Assembly: GCA_021769525.1 (NCBI GenBank)
Contig: JAETSQ010000004.1
Location: 1-64,000, forward strand
Reading direction: 5' to 3'
Origin: Oscillospiraceae bacterium
GTDB lineage: Bacteria > Bacillota > Clostridia > Oscillospirales > Ruminococcaceae
Length of the DNA: 64,000 nt
Shown: one piece after another, positions 17,028 to 24,469 of the stretch
Layout: each line of letters starts with the position of its first letter
Numbering within the stretch: position 1 is the stretch's first letter
Made by a program: the position numbers and the translations under genes
Notes under the pieces: model-generated
Seen by the model: the letters and a program-made list of their open reading frames with translations, nothing else
What the model was told of the DNA's origin: nothing
Database searches by the model: none

Positions 17028-17213
17028 CTAACTCAGATGATTCAGCAGGGTGTTGTAATGGTTCTGGTGCCGGGCTGCCACCTGCTGGCATTTTATTTTC
17101 AGCTGAGGGTCGCAGCACTGGGCGGCGTACATCTTGTATTTCTTGACCAGCACCTGCTCGTGGGCCAGCTGGTCCGTAATGGAACCCAGCTCCCTGGTGG
17201 TCAGTTCTGCCAT
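17028..17213 (-). CDS. Small CotF-family spore coat protein
   Basis: 61 residues, one helical hairpin (TTRELGSITDQLAHEQVLVK, then CCDPQLKIKCQQVAARHQNH). Short partners of this kind commonly sit next to a longer CotF gene in Clostridia, as here. Three cysteines in 24 residues are notable. It lacks any export signal, as expected for a coat protein made in the mother cell. Mother-cell sigma control would be expected but I could not pick out a SigE or SigK promoter. Confidence 0.85.
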   Translation of the reverse strand: MAELTTRELGSITDQLAHEQVLVKKYKMYAAQCCDPQLKIKCQQVAARHQNHYNTLLNHLS

Positions 17214-17248
17214 GGACGGTCACCCCTTTGCGGCTTTTGCCGGGATCG

Positions 17249-17292
17249 AAAAACCCCCGGCCTATCTATCCTGCCCGCCCGGAGGCTGGGGT
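17249..17292 (-). terminator. Terminator after the hemolysin III gene
   Basis: On the minus strand CCCCAGCCT (17284-17291 region) pairs with AGGCCGGGG (17255-17262 region), followed by GTTTTTCG. It lies between the hemolysin III stop and the small coat gene. Confidence 0.6.
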
Positions 17293-17299
17293 ATCCCTG

Positions 17300-17965
17300 T
17301 CAAATCAAACCTATCACCATGGCGACGCAGAAGAAGTGGCAGACGCTCCCCGCCAGCACAAAGAGATGCCAGACGCCGTGCATATAGGGCCTGCGCAGGA
17401 CGTAGAAGAGGATGCCCCCGGTGTAGCAGAGCCCCCCGGCCACCAGCAGCGCCAGTCCCGCCGGAGGGAGGGCGGTGACCAGCGTCCCCGCCTGGAACAC
17501 CACCGCCCAGCCCATCACCACATAGCAGAGGAGGGAGAGCTTCTCGAACCGCCGCAGGCTGATGGCGTTGAGGGCGATGCCCACCGCCGCCGTCCCCCAG
17601 ATGGCCCCGAAGAGGCCCCAGCCCCCGGCCTGCCGGAGGGTGACCAGGGTAAAGGGGGTGTAGGTCCCGGCGATGAGCAGAAAGATGCTGCAATGGTCAA
17701 AGATCCGCAACACCTCCTTGGCCTTGGGGCTGGCGATGCTGTGGTAAAGGGTGGACATCAGGTAAAGCACCGCCAGGGAGACCCCGTAGACGATGGAGCT
17801 GGCCAGCTTATAAGGGTCCCCCTGGCTGGCGGAAGAGGCGATGAGCAGCGTCCCCCCGGCCACCGCCAGGAGAGCCCCCACCCCGTGGGTGACGGCGTTC
17901 ATCACTTCCTCCCCCAGGGTGTACCGCTTGGGGAAGCCCCCGGAACGCATCATGACATTTTCCAT
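17300..17965 (-). CDS. Hemolysin III / PAQR family membrane protein
   Basis: 221 residues with seven predicted hydrophobic segments. Family marks: EEVMNAVTHGVGALLA at the start, LYLMSTLYHSIASP (with the conserved Ser and His), FDHCSIFLLIAGTYTPF, and the C-terminal HGVWHLFVLAGSVCHFF. The conserved Ser, Asp and His residues bind zinc in PAQR hydrolases, so an amidase-type lipid hydrolase activity is plausible; true haemolysin activity is not implied. Confidence 0.93.
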   Translation of the reverse strand: MENVMMRSGGFPKRYTLGEEVMNAVTHGVGALLAVAGGTLLIASSASQGDPYKLASSIVYGVSLAVLYLMSTLYHSIASPKAKEVLRIFDHCSIFLLIAGTYTPFTLVTLRQAGGWGLFGAIWGTAAVGIALNAISLRRFEKLSLLCYVVMGWAVVFQAGTLVTALPPAGLALLVAGGLCYTGGILFYVLRRPYMHGVWHLFVLAGSVCHFFCVAMVIGLI

Positions 17966-18016
17966 AAGTTACCTCCTTGTGGCAAAAGCGCGGCGGTCCG
18001 GGCGGCCTGCTTGCGG

Positions 18017-18451
18017 TCAGCTCCTCCCGGACTGCTCCGCCAGGAATCTCTCCACCCGCGCCAGCATCTCCTCCGGGTCCTCCACCCCCTGGGAAAGCTG
18101 CTCCATGGGGCAGAGGCCGGTGCCCGCCCGGTTGCGGATCGCCTCTGTTTTGGTCTCGTAACGGGCGGGGATGCCGGCCCGGTCCAGCTCCTCCAGCGCT
18201 CCCGCGCTGATGACGCCGGCGTACAGCTCCCGGATGCCCGCCAGGCGGGCCAGCAGAGCCGCCGCCCGCCCGATGACTTTATCCGCCAGGGCGGTGTCCT
18301 CCTGCCGGGACTGGCCCCGCTGGTGGTAATAATCCACCAAGGGCTTGACTCCCCGCTCCTTTGAAGTAAAGACCACCTTGCCGCCGCTGGCGATGACACA
18401 GGTGTAACCCCCGTCCGCCAGGGTCAGCTTTGCCGCTTCCAAACTACTCAT
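18017..18451 (-). CDS. DUF1893 protein (deaminase-like fold)
   Basis: 144 residues. The start SSLEAAKLTLADGGYTCVIA and the strand KVVFTSKERGVKPLVDYY match the DUF1893 family (PF08973), whose solved member from Thermotoga has a cytidine-deaminase-like fold. The function is unknown. I chose the ATG at 18451, which follows AAAGGAGAGG, over a longer Ala-rich N-terminal extension. A perfect AT-rich palindrome lies about 110 bp upstream (18564-18592). Confidence 0.85.
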   Translation of the reverse strand: MSSLEAAKLTLADGGYTCVIASGGKVVFTSKERGVKPLVDYYHQRGQSRQEDTALADKVIGRAAALLARLAGIRELYAGVISAGALEELDRAGIPARYETKTEAIRNRAGTGLCPMEQLSQGVEDPEEMLARVERFLAEQSGRS

Positions 18452-18563
18452 ATTCCATCCTCTCCTTTGTCCGCTGTCCCGGTTTTTTTCGTTCCCGGCT
18501 GTCGTTTGGCCGGTATTATTATACGCCGCCGCGGCCGCGGCGCGCAAGGGAGAGGCTGGAAAA

Positions 18564-18592
18564 TATAATATAGTTTCAAAAACTATATTATA
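18564..18592. promoter_or_regulatory. Perfect AT-rich palindrome upstream of the DUF1893 gene
   Basis: 13-base arms TATAATATAGTTT (18564-18576) and AAACTATATTATA (18580-18592) around CAA. It lies in a 265-bp gap whose only other feature is the terminator at 18662-18702. TATAAT occurs within it on both strands, so it could be a promoter overlapped by an operator. Confidence 0.5.
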
Positions 18593-18661
18593 CGGTTGTT
18601 TTTACTTCTATTTAATGTTACCACAACCTCGTTACGAATGCAAGAGAAATTTTTCCGGAGC

Positions 18662-18702
18662 AAAAAGATCCCCCAGGAGCAGCGGCTTGCTCCCGGAGGA
18701 TC
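18662..18702 (-). terminator. Terminator after the DUF4241 gene
   Basis: On the minus strand GATCC-TCC-GGGAGCA pairs with TGCTCCT-GGG-GGATC, loop of six, then TTTTTG. It lies 15 bp after the DUF4241 stop. Confidence 0.8.
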
Positions 18703-18716
18703 GTCCCAGGGTCCTG

Positions 18717-19469
18717 TTACTCTTCCTCATCCTCATCCTCGCCGTAGGCCAGGGAGATGTCGATGAACTGCACCACCAACTGGCAGACGTTTCCATTTTT
18801 GTCCACGCCCCAGTAGACGGGATAGGTGCCATCCCCGAAGCCGGAGGCAAAGATGGGCAGGTGGTACTCGGTGCCGGGGGGCTGCCAGTTGATCCAGTCC
18901 CCGCCCTCCCGCTGGTACTCCGGGCGGGCGGCATAGCTCTCCTCAAAAAGGGCCTGGAAGTAGTGGTTGTAGAGGTTGTGGTCCTTGGTCTCCTCCCCCC
19001 AGGCCTCGCAGAAATCGCAGAAGGCGTCCCGGACCGCCTCGTCACAGATGCACCCCAGCCCCGCGTCCACGTTGAAGCCGAAGTATTCATCCTCCTTCAG
19101 CCCCTCGATGTTCTCGGTACCGGTGAGGGCTTCGTAAAACTTCACCGGCCGGGCCTCGGTGAACCGCAGCCGCACGGCGGCGTACCGGGCGCAGTCCCCG
19201 CCCTCATCCGGCCTGATGACACAGACCTCGGTCCGGTAGGTGCCGGCGGGGGCGGTGACCAGATAGGGCGGCTCCTGCCGGTCCGGCAGAAAGACCAGGG
19301 GATCCCGCACCAGCACCCGGCCGGTGGGGAGGGTGCAGGAGCCGATGTCCATCACCGCCAGGGATTTCCCGGCGATCTCCTCCTTCTCAAAGTATTCGTT
19401 CAGGTCCACCGGGGAGAGGGTCTTTTCCTTGACGGCCTCGTACCGGGCCAGCCATTCCTTTGTGGGCAT
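18717..19469 (-). CDS. DUF4241 domain protein
   Basis: 250 residues, soluble. The signature DIGSCTLPTGRVLVRDPLVF (about residues 40-60) and the C-terminal YHLPIFASGFGDGTYPVYWG are characteristic of DUF4241 proteins, whose function is unknown. The C-terminus is very acidic (GEDEDEEE). I chose the ATG at 19469 with GGAGG nine bases upstream; a slightly longer frame starting MKQIRRK lacks a ribosome site. It follows another uncharacterised gene on the same strand after 66 bp. Confidence 0.85.
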   Translation of the reverse strand: MPTKEWLARYEAVKEKTLSPVDLNEYFEKEEIAGKSLAVMDIGSCTLPTGRVLVRDPLVFLPDRQEPPYLVTAPAGTYRTEVCVIRPDEGGDCARYAAVRLRFTEARPVKFYEALTGTENIEGLKEDEYFGFNVDAGLGCICDEAVRDAFCDFCEAWGEETKDHNLYNHYFQALFEESYAARPEYQREGGDWINWQPPGTEYHLPIFASGFGDGTYPVYWGVDKNGNVCQLVVQFIDISLAYGEDEDEEE

Positions 19470-19535
19470 CGCAGTTTTCCTCCTTATCTGTTTCATCGGG
19501 GCGGGGAGGCCGTGCTCCGGCGTTTCCCCGTCTGC

Positions 19536-20381
19536 TTATGATGTTACGGCTCCTTTATCCTGGGAAAAGCCGGATCCCTGCAGCCTCCCTATGACTTCCG
19601 GGTCGGTGAGGAAGGGGTGGAGCATGGGGTGCTGGAAGAAGCAGACCGGCCGCACCTGGGTGGGGGATGCCGCCGCCCACAGCCGGGAGGCTCCCCACCG
19701 CTCCGCCGCCCGGAGGGCTCCTTCCCGGTCCCCCAGGTAAAGATACCGCTGGACGGCGTACCGGTGCCACATTTCGGTGAGGACCGTCCCCTCCCCCGCC
19801 AGCTCCTCATAGAGGGCCAGGGCGTCCGCCGCCGTCCCGTAGAGGCAGCAGAGGTTCAGCAGCTTCTGCCGTCCCGCTTTGCTCTCCCGTTCCTTGGAGG
19901 TCAGCTCCGCCCGCAGCTCCTCCACCGTCCTGGGTTCCTCCGGGTCGGCGTACCGGAGCTCCTCATCGTAGGGCATGGTCCCTGTCTCCAGGTACTCCAG
20001 CATATACCCGGCAAAGGTATAATAGGGACTGCGGCGGTCCGCTTCCGGAAGCTCCCCCAAAAGGCTCTCCCGCTCCTTTATGAAGGCCGTTTTCGCCTCC
20101 TCCTCCCGGCCCAGCTGCCGGGCGGCAAAAGCCAACAGGGTCATCTGCTGGGCGGGGACGTTGCTGTAGTACCACTCCCGCAGAAAGGGCAGGATGACCA
20201 GCGTTTTCTCCAGCACCGTCTCCCAGTCCATCCGGAAGGCGGCCAGCTCCGCCTCCACCGCGGCGGCCTGGTGGGGGAACTTCTCCCGGAAGGCATCGAA
20301 GAGCTTGGGGTCCGGCTCCCCGCCGTCCGTCAAAACGCCGCAGAGGTCCCGGTATTTTTTTGGCAGCCGCACCACATCCAT
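19536..20381 (-). CDS. Uncharacterised helical protein
   Basis: 281 residues, almost all alpha-helical, with repeated Leu/Ala-rich helices and aromatic residues (REWYYSNVPAQQMTLLAFAA, LNLCCLYGTAADALALYEEL) suggestive of a TPR-like solenoid. No signal peptide, membrane segment or catalytic motif. I do not recognise a family. Start ATG at 20381 with AAGGAGG upstream. It is upstream of, and probably co-transcribed with, the DUF4241 gene. Confidence 0.8.
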   Translation of the reverse strand: MDVVRLPKKYRDLCGVLTDGGEPDPKLFDAFREKFPHQAAAVEAELAAFRMDWETVLEKTLVILPFLREWYYSNVPAQQMTLLAFAARQLGREEEAKTAFIKERESLLGELPEADRRSPYYTFAGYMLEYLETGTMPYDEELRYADPEEPRTVEELRAELTSKERESKAGRQKLLNLCCLYGTAADALALYEELAGEGTVLTEMWHRYAVQRYLYLGDREGALRAAERWGASRLWAAASPTQVRPVCFFQHPMLHPFLTDPEVIGRLQGSGFSQDKGAVTS

Positions 20382-20539
20382 GGCGATACCTCCTTAATAA
20401 TCCAGCAGGATGGGGACCCGGCGTAGAGGTCCAGTCCCATACAAAAGCACTCCTTTTTATAAAAAGAATACCATATTTCCGGGGAAATGTCACCACCGGA
20501 GGGCAGAAAAGGGGCTGAATTGCGCAGTTTTTTGTGGTC

Positions 20540-20568
20540 TCAAAAACACCCCACCGGGGTGTTTTTGA
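20540..20568. terminator. Perfect hairpin in the 20382-20726 gap
   Basis: 13-base arms (20540-20552 and 20556-20568) with AAAAA on the left and TTTTT on the right. No + strand gene ends nearby, so it may be a terminator for readthrough or part of the neighbouring repeat. Confidence 0.5.
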
Positions 20569-20572
20569 TGGA

Positions 20573-20688
20573 CAGTCCGGGCGCTGCCCCTGGACCCCCG
20601 CAAGCCTTTGAAAAGGCTTGAGCGAAACTTTGCGGGCCTTCGGCCATACTTTTACGAAAGGATCTGCGAATCGGCCACTCCCGGACAG
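20573..20688. repeat. Structured interspersed repeat with short terminal inverted repeats
   Basis: CAGTCCGGG (20573-20581) and CCCGGACAG (20680-20688) are near-inverted ends (8 of 9). Inside, CCCGCAA and TTGCGGG frame a second perfect hairpin AAGCCTTT-GA-AAAGGCTT. The layout resembles repeats scattered through clostridial genomes, but only one copy is in this window. Confidence 0.5.
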
Positions 20689-20717
20689 AAAAACAGGGAG
20701 CCGCACCGCTCCCTGTT
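20687..20717 (-). terminator. Terminator after the HAD gene
   Basis: On the minus strand ACAGGGAGC pairs with GCTCCCTGT (20693-20701 and 20708-20716), then TTTTTCTG. It is 10 bp after the HAD stop. Confidence 0.85.
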
Positions 20718-20726
20718 CAAAAGCCA

Positions 20727-21344
20727 TCAGAACTTTAGCCCCAGCTCCTCCTTCAGATAGTTCTCGAAGCCCGCCGCCCCGGTGAAGTGCCAGGCAAACA
20801 GCCCCGCCGCTTTGGCCCCCTCCACGTTGACGGGGGTATCGTCGGTGAAGACCGTCTCCCCGGCGGCCAAGCCGTATTTTGCCAGCAGGGTCCGGAAAAT
20901 ATCGGCGTTGGGCTTCACCTGATGGACCTCCCAGGAGACCACGCCCCCGTCCACCAGCCGGAAGGCGGGGAGATGTTCCCAGAGATACCGGAAGGTCCGC
21001 TCCGGGAAGTTGGACAGGAAATAGACGGGATACCCCGCCGCCTTCAGCCGCCGGATCAGATCCTCGGTGTCGGCCAGGGGCTGAAGGATGGTGTGCCATT
21101 CCCGATCCAGGGCCGTCAGCTCCGCCGCCAGCTCCGGGAAGGCCTCCGCCTGGTGGCGGAACAGCTCCTCCTCGGTGACAAAGCCCATGTCCACGTTCTC
21201 CATCCAGTAATCGCTCCCGAAGGCGGCGGCCAGGACCTTGGGACCGGTCTCCGGGCCGAGGCGCTTCACCAGCCAGTCCAGGGGGCGCCAGTCGGCGATG
21301 ACCCCCGCGATGTCGAACACAACATTTTTTACCACAGCTGTCAC
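20727..21344 (-). CDS. HAD superfamily hydrolase (subfamily IA)
   Basis: 205 residues. Motif I is VVFDIAGVIADW, motif II is VYFLSNFP, and motif III/IV is KPNADIFRTL with VFTDDTPVNVEGA. The first motif has D-x-A instead of D-x-D, as in the YihX-like members with FDxGGV, so it may be a sugar-phosphate phosphatase or dehalogenase-like enzyme. The GTG at 21344 is the longest start; a second GTG nine bases in is better spaced from AAGAG, so the start is uncertain. Confidence 0.88.
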   Translation of the reverse strand: MTAVVKNVVFDIAGVIADWRPLDWLVKRLGPETGPKVLAAAFGSDYWMENVDMGFVTEEELFRHQAEAFPELAAELTALDREWHTILQPLADTEDLIRRLKAAGYPVYFLSNFPERTFRYLWEHLPAFRLVDGGVVSWEVHQVKPNADIFRTLLAKYGLAAGETVFTDDTPVNVEGAKAAGLFAWHFTGAAGFENYLKEELGLKF

Positions 21345-21365
21345 TCTTTTCTTAATTTATTGGGC

Positions 21366-22196
21366 TTATTGGTCGGCCCGGAGGGGGCGCAGGGGGCGGC
21401 TCACCTCCCCCGTTCCCGCCGGACAGGCGCGCCGGGCCAGGCGGGTGAAGTACCCCGTCCGGCTGGCGGCGTAATAGGGCAGCACATAAAAGGCGGGGAC
21501 CACCAGCAGGCAGGCGCAGAACCAGGGGAGGAAGGAGAGGCCCATCCGCACCAGCCCCCACCGGTGCCCCCGCGTGTACTCCACCGAGAGGGCGATGGCA
21601 TCGGCGGCGGAGCAGCCGTAATCCGGCCCCAGGAGGAACACCGCCATGGCGAACCGCTGGCTGTAGGTCCAGGCGGCCAGCAGCCACGCCAGGGCCGCCA
21701 GTCCGGCCAGGGCCGCCGTCAGGGCCAGCTCCCTGGGGGGAAGGCGGGAGAGCTTCTCCCGCAGGAGCCAGAGGGAAAAGCCCTCCCCCGCCAGCGGGAT
21801 CAGGGCGGCTCCCCAGCTCATCAGGCCGGTGTAAAGCCGCACCCCCAGGGAGCGGAGCCACACCCGGTTGCCATAGGCCCAAAAGACGGTGGAAAAGGGC
21901 CGGGTCCAGCCCTGGACCAGGGCGGCGAACCAGGCGGTCACCCCCGCCTTCAGCGGCGCCAGGAGCACCACCCGCAGCCCCATGGTGGTCAGGGTGATCC
22001 ACAACGCCGGCAGGGGCCCTGTCCCCGTTTGGCCGGAGCCCTCCAAATAGCTCTCCGCCAGGTAGAAGGCCGCCCGGTCCAGCAGGGACACCGCTCCCCA
22101 GGCCAGGGCCCGGAGGAAAAACACCAGGTCCCCCTGCCAAACCCGCCCCTTGAGGGCCCGCCTCGCCTGCCGTTTGATACTTTTCCGCAGCTTCAT
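21366..22196 (-). CDS. Polytopic membrane protein, DUF975-like
   Basis: 276 residues with about six hydrophobic segments. A basic start (MKLRKSIKRQARRALKG) and the C-terminal pattern LSFLPWFCACLLVVPAFYVLPYYAASRTG match DUF975-type proteins; the last segments also contain the conserved SVEYTRGHRWGLVRMGLSF. Function unknown. It lies 21 bp upstream of the HAD gene on the same strand and 46 bp downstream of the phosphatase gene. Confidence 0.75.
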   Translation of the reverse strand: MKLRKSIKRQARRALKGRVWQGDLVFFLRALAWGAVSLLDRAAFYLAESYLEGSGQTGTGPLPALWITLTTMGLRVVLLAPLKAGVTAWFAALVQGWTRPFSTVFWAYGNRVWLRSLGVRLYTGLMSWGAALIPLAGEGFSLWLLREKLSRLPPRELALTAALAGLAALAWLLAAWTYSQRFAMAVFLLGPDYGCSAADAIALSVEYTRGHRWGLVRMGLSFLPWFCACLLVVPAFYVLPYYAASRTGYFTRLARRACPAGTGEVSRPLRPLRADQ

Positions 22197-22242
22197 GCCC
22201 CATTCCCCCTTTTGGGGGAAGTATGGGCATGGCGCCGGGAGG

Positions 22243-22941
22243 TTATTCTTCCTCCGCCCCGGCGGACAGGAATGCGCTCATGGCCTGGGCCAGCTCCGGG
22301 TTCAGCTCTGTAGCCTTATCCGCCCCGTGGGGCATGATGCCCACCACCTCGATGACCCGGTCCCGCATCCAAAGCTGGGGGCTGGCAAAGCAGGTGTATC
22401 CCCTGCCGTTGCCCACCAGCATCTGGGCGGGGGAAAGCCGGGGCAGGGCCATGGAGGTGAGGATGGCCCGGATCACCCCGCCGTGGGTGACGATGGCACA
22501 GTCCTGTATCTCATTCTGCATCACGTAGGCCAGGACCGAGGAGAGGCCCACCGCCACCCTCTGTCCGAATTCCTCCATGGATTCCCCCCCTGGGGGGGCC
22601 TCGGTGAGGGAGTTCTTTACCCAGCGCCGGAACCGCTCCCCCTCCCCCCGGAGCTCCTCCAGGGTGCGGCCGTCGAACTCCCCGAAGTCCATCTCCGCCA
22701 TGGAGGGGACCACCTGGAGCTCGGCCTGGGGGTACAGCACCCCCGCTGTCTGGATGCACCGGGTCATGGGGCTGCAAAAGACGGCATCCACCGGCGGGTA
22801 CTCATACCGCTCCCGCAGGGCGATGAGCTCCCGGATGCCCTCCGGGGAGAGCTCCACATCGGTGCGCCGCCCGGCGTAGGCCCCCCGGCGGTTTGCCTCG
22901 GTCATGCCGTGGCGGATGAGATGCAGTCGGTAATTTTTCAT
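22243..22941 (-). CDS. Histidine phosphatase family protein
   Basis: 232 residues, phosphoglycerate-mutase-like. The phosphohistidine motif LIRHGMTEANRRG is at residues 8-20, the second His is in CAIVTHGGVIRAI, and the acidic residue is in EMDFGEFDGRTLEEL. This pattern fits phosphatases such as CobC or PhoE rather than glycolytic mutases. The ATG at 22941 is the first in-frame start near AGGAGG, 13 bases away, a little long. Confidence 0.92.
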   Translation of the reverse strand: MKNYRLHLIRHGMTEANRRGAYAGRRTDVELSPEGIRELIALRERYEYPPVDAVFCSPMTRCIQTAGVLYPQAELQVVPSMAEMDFGEFDGRTLEELRGEGERFRRWVKNSLTEAPPGGESMEEFGQRVAVGLSSVLAYVMQNEIQDCAIVTHGGVIRAILTSMALPRLSPAQMLVGNGRGYTCFASPQLWMRDRVIEVVGIMPHGADKATELNPELAQAMSAFLSAGAEEE

Positions 22942-23050
22942 AGGGACAACAGGACCTCCTTTGGGCACGTTCTTCCCTACCATCATACCCCTTTCCGGAA
23001 AAAAAGCAAGGGGGTGCCGGAGGCGAGAGTGGACAAATGAGAAGTTAAAG

Positions 23051-23133
23051 CCAATCTGGGGCTTCGCCCCAGCCCCCACTTCTTTTTCTTTTCACGGGAA
23101 AAGAAAAAGAAGCAAAAAGAAAAGCGGCCAAAG
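23051..23133. repeat. CT/GA hairpin repeat, copy 1
   Basis: Starts CCAATCTGGGGC, then a small GGGGC-ttc-GCCCC hairpin, then a perfect hairpin: 15-base arms 23079-23093 and 23098-23112 (CTTCTTTTTCTTTTC and its complement), then GCAAAAAGAAAAGCGGCCAAAG. The same order recurs at 29925-30006. Bases 23134-23311 hold nothing I recognise. Confidence 0.8.
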
Positions 23134-23311
23134 TATTTACAACACAGTGGGTAGGCTCAAAATCTGCACAATTCGGGCACTTCCCCGGAAACTGAAACAT
23201 CATTTGCCTTACAGTGCAAACAAAGATTCGTCCCGGATGTAAATAAATCGGCCCAAAGTCTGTGACTTTTGACGGAATTCACTTTTCTGCAAAAATTTCT
23301 GACGTTTTTTG

Positions 23312-23340
23312 TGGACAAACCGGCAAGTATATAATATAAT
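23312..23340 (+). promoter_or_regulatory. Promoter of the XRE regulator gene
   Basis: TGGACA (23312-23317) and TATAAT (23335-23340), spacer 17. Confidence 0.6.
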
Positions 23341-23344
23341 GTTT

Positions 23345-23359
23345 TTTACACGATGTAAA
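23345..23359. promoter_or_regulatory. Possible operator at the XRE gene start site
   Basis: Palindrome TTTACA-CGA-TGTAAA about 5 bases after the -10, where transcription should begin. A site here suits autoregulation by the HTH protein encoded downstream. Confidence 0.35.
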
Positions 23360-23425
23360 CTGTCGTGGTTTGTGGTGTGTTTTTTTGTCCCTGAGAAATT
23401 CTGTGCAGGTAAAAGAGGGTGTGTC

Positions 23426-24130
23426 ATGGCGAACTCGGAATTTTCCAGAATCTTGACGCTTCTCCGCAAGGAGAAAGGGGTGAGCCAGAAGACCGCCTCC
23501 GCAAACCTGGGGATCTCCCAGGCTCTCCTTTCCCATTACGAAAAAGGGATCCGGGAGTGCGGGCTGGACTTTCTGGTGCGGGCCGCCGATTATTACGGCG
23601 TCTCCTGCGACTATATGCTGGGCAGGACGCCGGACCGCTCCGGCACCACCCTCTCCATCGACCAGATCCCGGAGGCGGACGCCGCCGGCAAGGAGAATCT
23701 CTTCCAGGGCGGCATCCTCACCGTCCTCAATAAAAAGCTCATCGCCAACTCCCTCAACATCCTCTTTGATAAGCTGGGAAAGGCGGGGAGCCAGGACCTG
23801 ATCCGAGAGGTCTCGGATTACCTGATGGTATCGGTGTACCAGATGTTCCGCTTGGTGTACGGGGCAAACCAGAAGAACCAGGCGGCCATCTTCAAGCTCC
23901 CGGAGACGGTGGCCCACCCCTACGCCAGCGCCGCTATGGAGATGCACTGGGCCAATGCCTCCGCCATCGCCCAGGATAAGCCCGCGGCGGGGATGGAGCG
24001 CATCAAAAATCCCCAGGAGCTGGAGATGTCCACCGAGTCCATCACCAACACCTATCCCCTCTTCGGCACCAGCCTGCTGAACCTGGTGAACACCGCGGAA
24101 AAGGCCATCCTCTCCCCGGAAAAGGAATGA
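23426..24130 (+). CDS. XRE-type HTH regulator with C-terminal helical domain
   Basis: 234 residues. An N-terminal helix-turn-helix (about 5-60: FSRILTLLRKEKGVSQKTAS, LGISQALLSHYEKGIREC, then the XRE tail DFLVRAADYYGVSCDYMLGR) is followed by a linker and a helical C-terminal domain (about 90-234) of unknown role. DNA-binding regulator, target unknown. I chose the ATG at 23426; the frame is open further upstream but has no better ribosome site. The gene sits alone between a promoter/operator and a strong terminator, which suits a stand-alone regulator. Confidence 0.88.
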   Translation: MANSEFSRILTLLRKEKGVSQKTASANLGISQALLSHYEKGIRECGLDFLVRAADYYGVSCDYMLGRTPDRSGTTLSIDQIPEADAAGKENLFQGGILTVLNKKLIANSLNILFDKLGKAGSQDLIREVSDYLMVSVYQMFRLVYGANQKNQAAIFKLPETVAHPYASAAMEMHWANASAIAQDKPAAGMERIKNPQELEMSTESITNTYPLFGTSLLNLVNTAEKAILSPEKE

Positions 24131-24138
24131 AAACGATT

Positions 24139-24174
24139 ACTCCCCCTCCCCCTCCGGTGGGAGGGGGAGTTTTT
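24139..24174 (+). terminator. Terminator after the XRE gene
   Basis: ACTCCCCCTCCC and GGGAGGGGGAGT arms with an 8-base loop, then TTTT. Confidence 0.85.
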
Positions 24175-24396
24175 AGAAGTTGTACCATTAGCCGAAGTAT
24201 ACGGATTGGCGAGAAAATTTTTCCGACTCGCTAAGAGCCGCCTGTGGCGGTTGCTCGCTGGACGCGCCTGCGGGCGCAGTCGGGCTGACGAAGTCCCAAA
24301 AACGCAGGAAGCCTTTATGGCTTTCAAGTTTTTGGGATAAAGTCAGACGGGAAATTTGCCGCCAAGACGGGTGCGGCGGCTATTGGTACGGCTTCT
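24175..24396. repeat. Foldback (MITE-like) element with 20-base terminal inverted repeats
   Basis: Ends AGAAGTTGTACCATTAGCCG (24175-24194) and its inverse at 24377-24396, matching 17 of 20. The 222-bp interior has no open frame with a ribosome site. A -35 hexamer (TTGACA, 24400) starts 4 bases outside the right end. Part of the right half (GACGGGAAA to GACGGGTGC, about 24348-24373) resembles a stretch of the element at 40614-40731. Confidence 0.6.
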
Positions 24397-24399
24397 TAG

Positions 24400-24428
24400 T
24401 TGACAGAGCTTTATAATTCGCTTAAAAT
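24400..24428 (+). promoter_or_regulatory. Promoter of the lipoprotein-two-component operon
   Basis: TTGACA (24400-24405) and TAAAAT (24423-24428), spacer 17, at the edge of the foldback element. Confidence 0.65.
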
Positions 24429-24469
24429 AATACTGGTTAAGTATCTTTCCAATAAGGGGGGAATGTTCC

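Noticed and set aside
17300..17965. True haemolysin
   Set aside because: The hemolysin III name is historical; the protein is a PAQR-type membrane protein.
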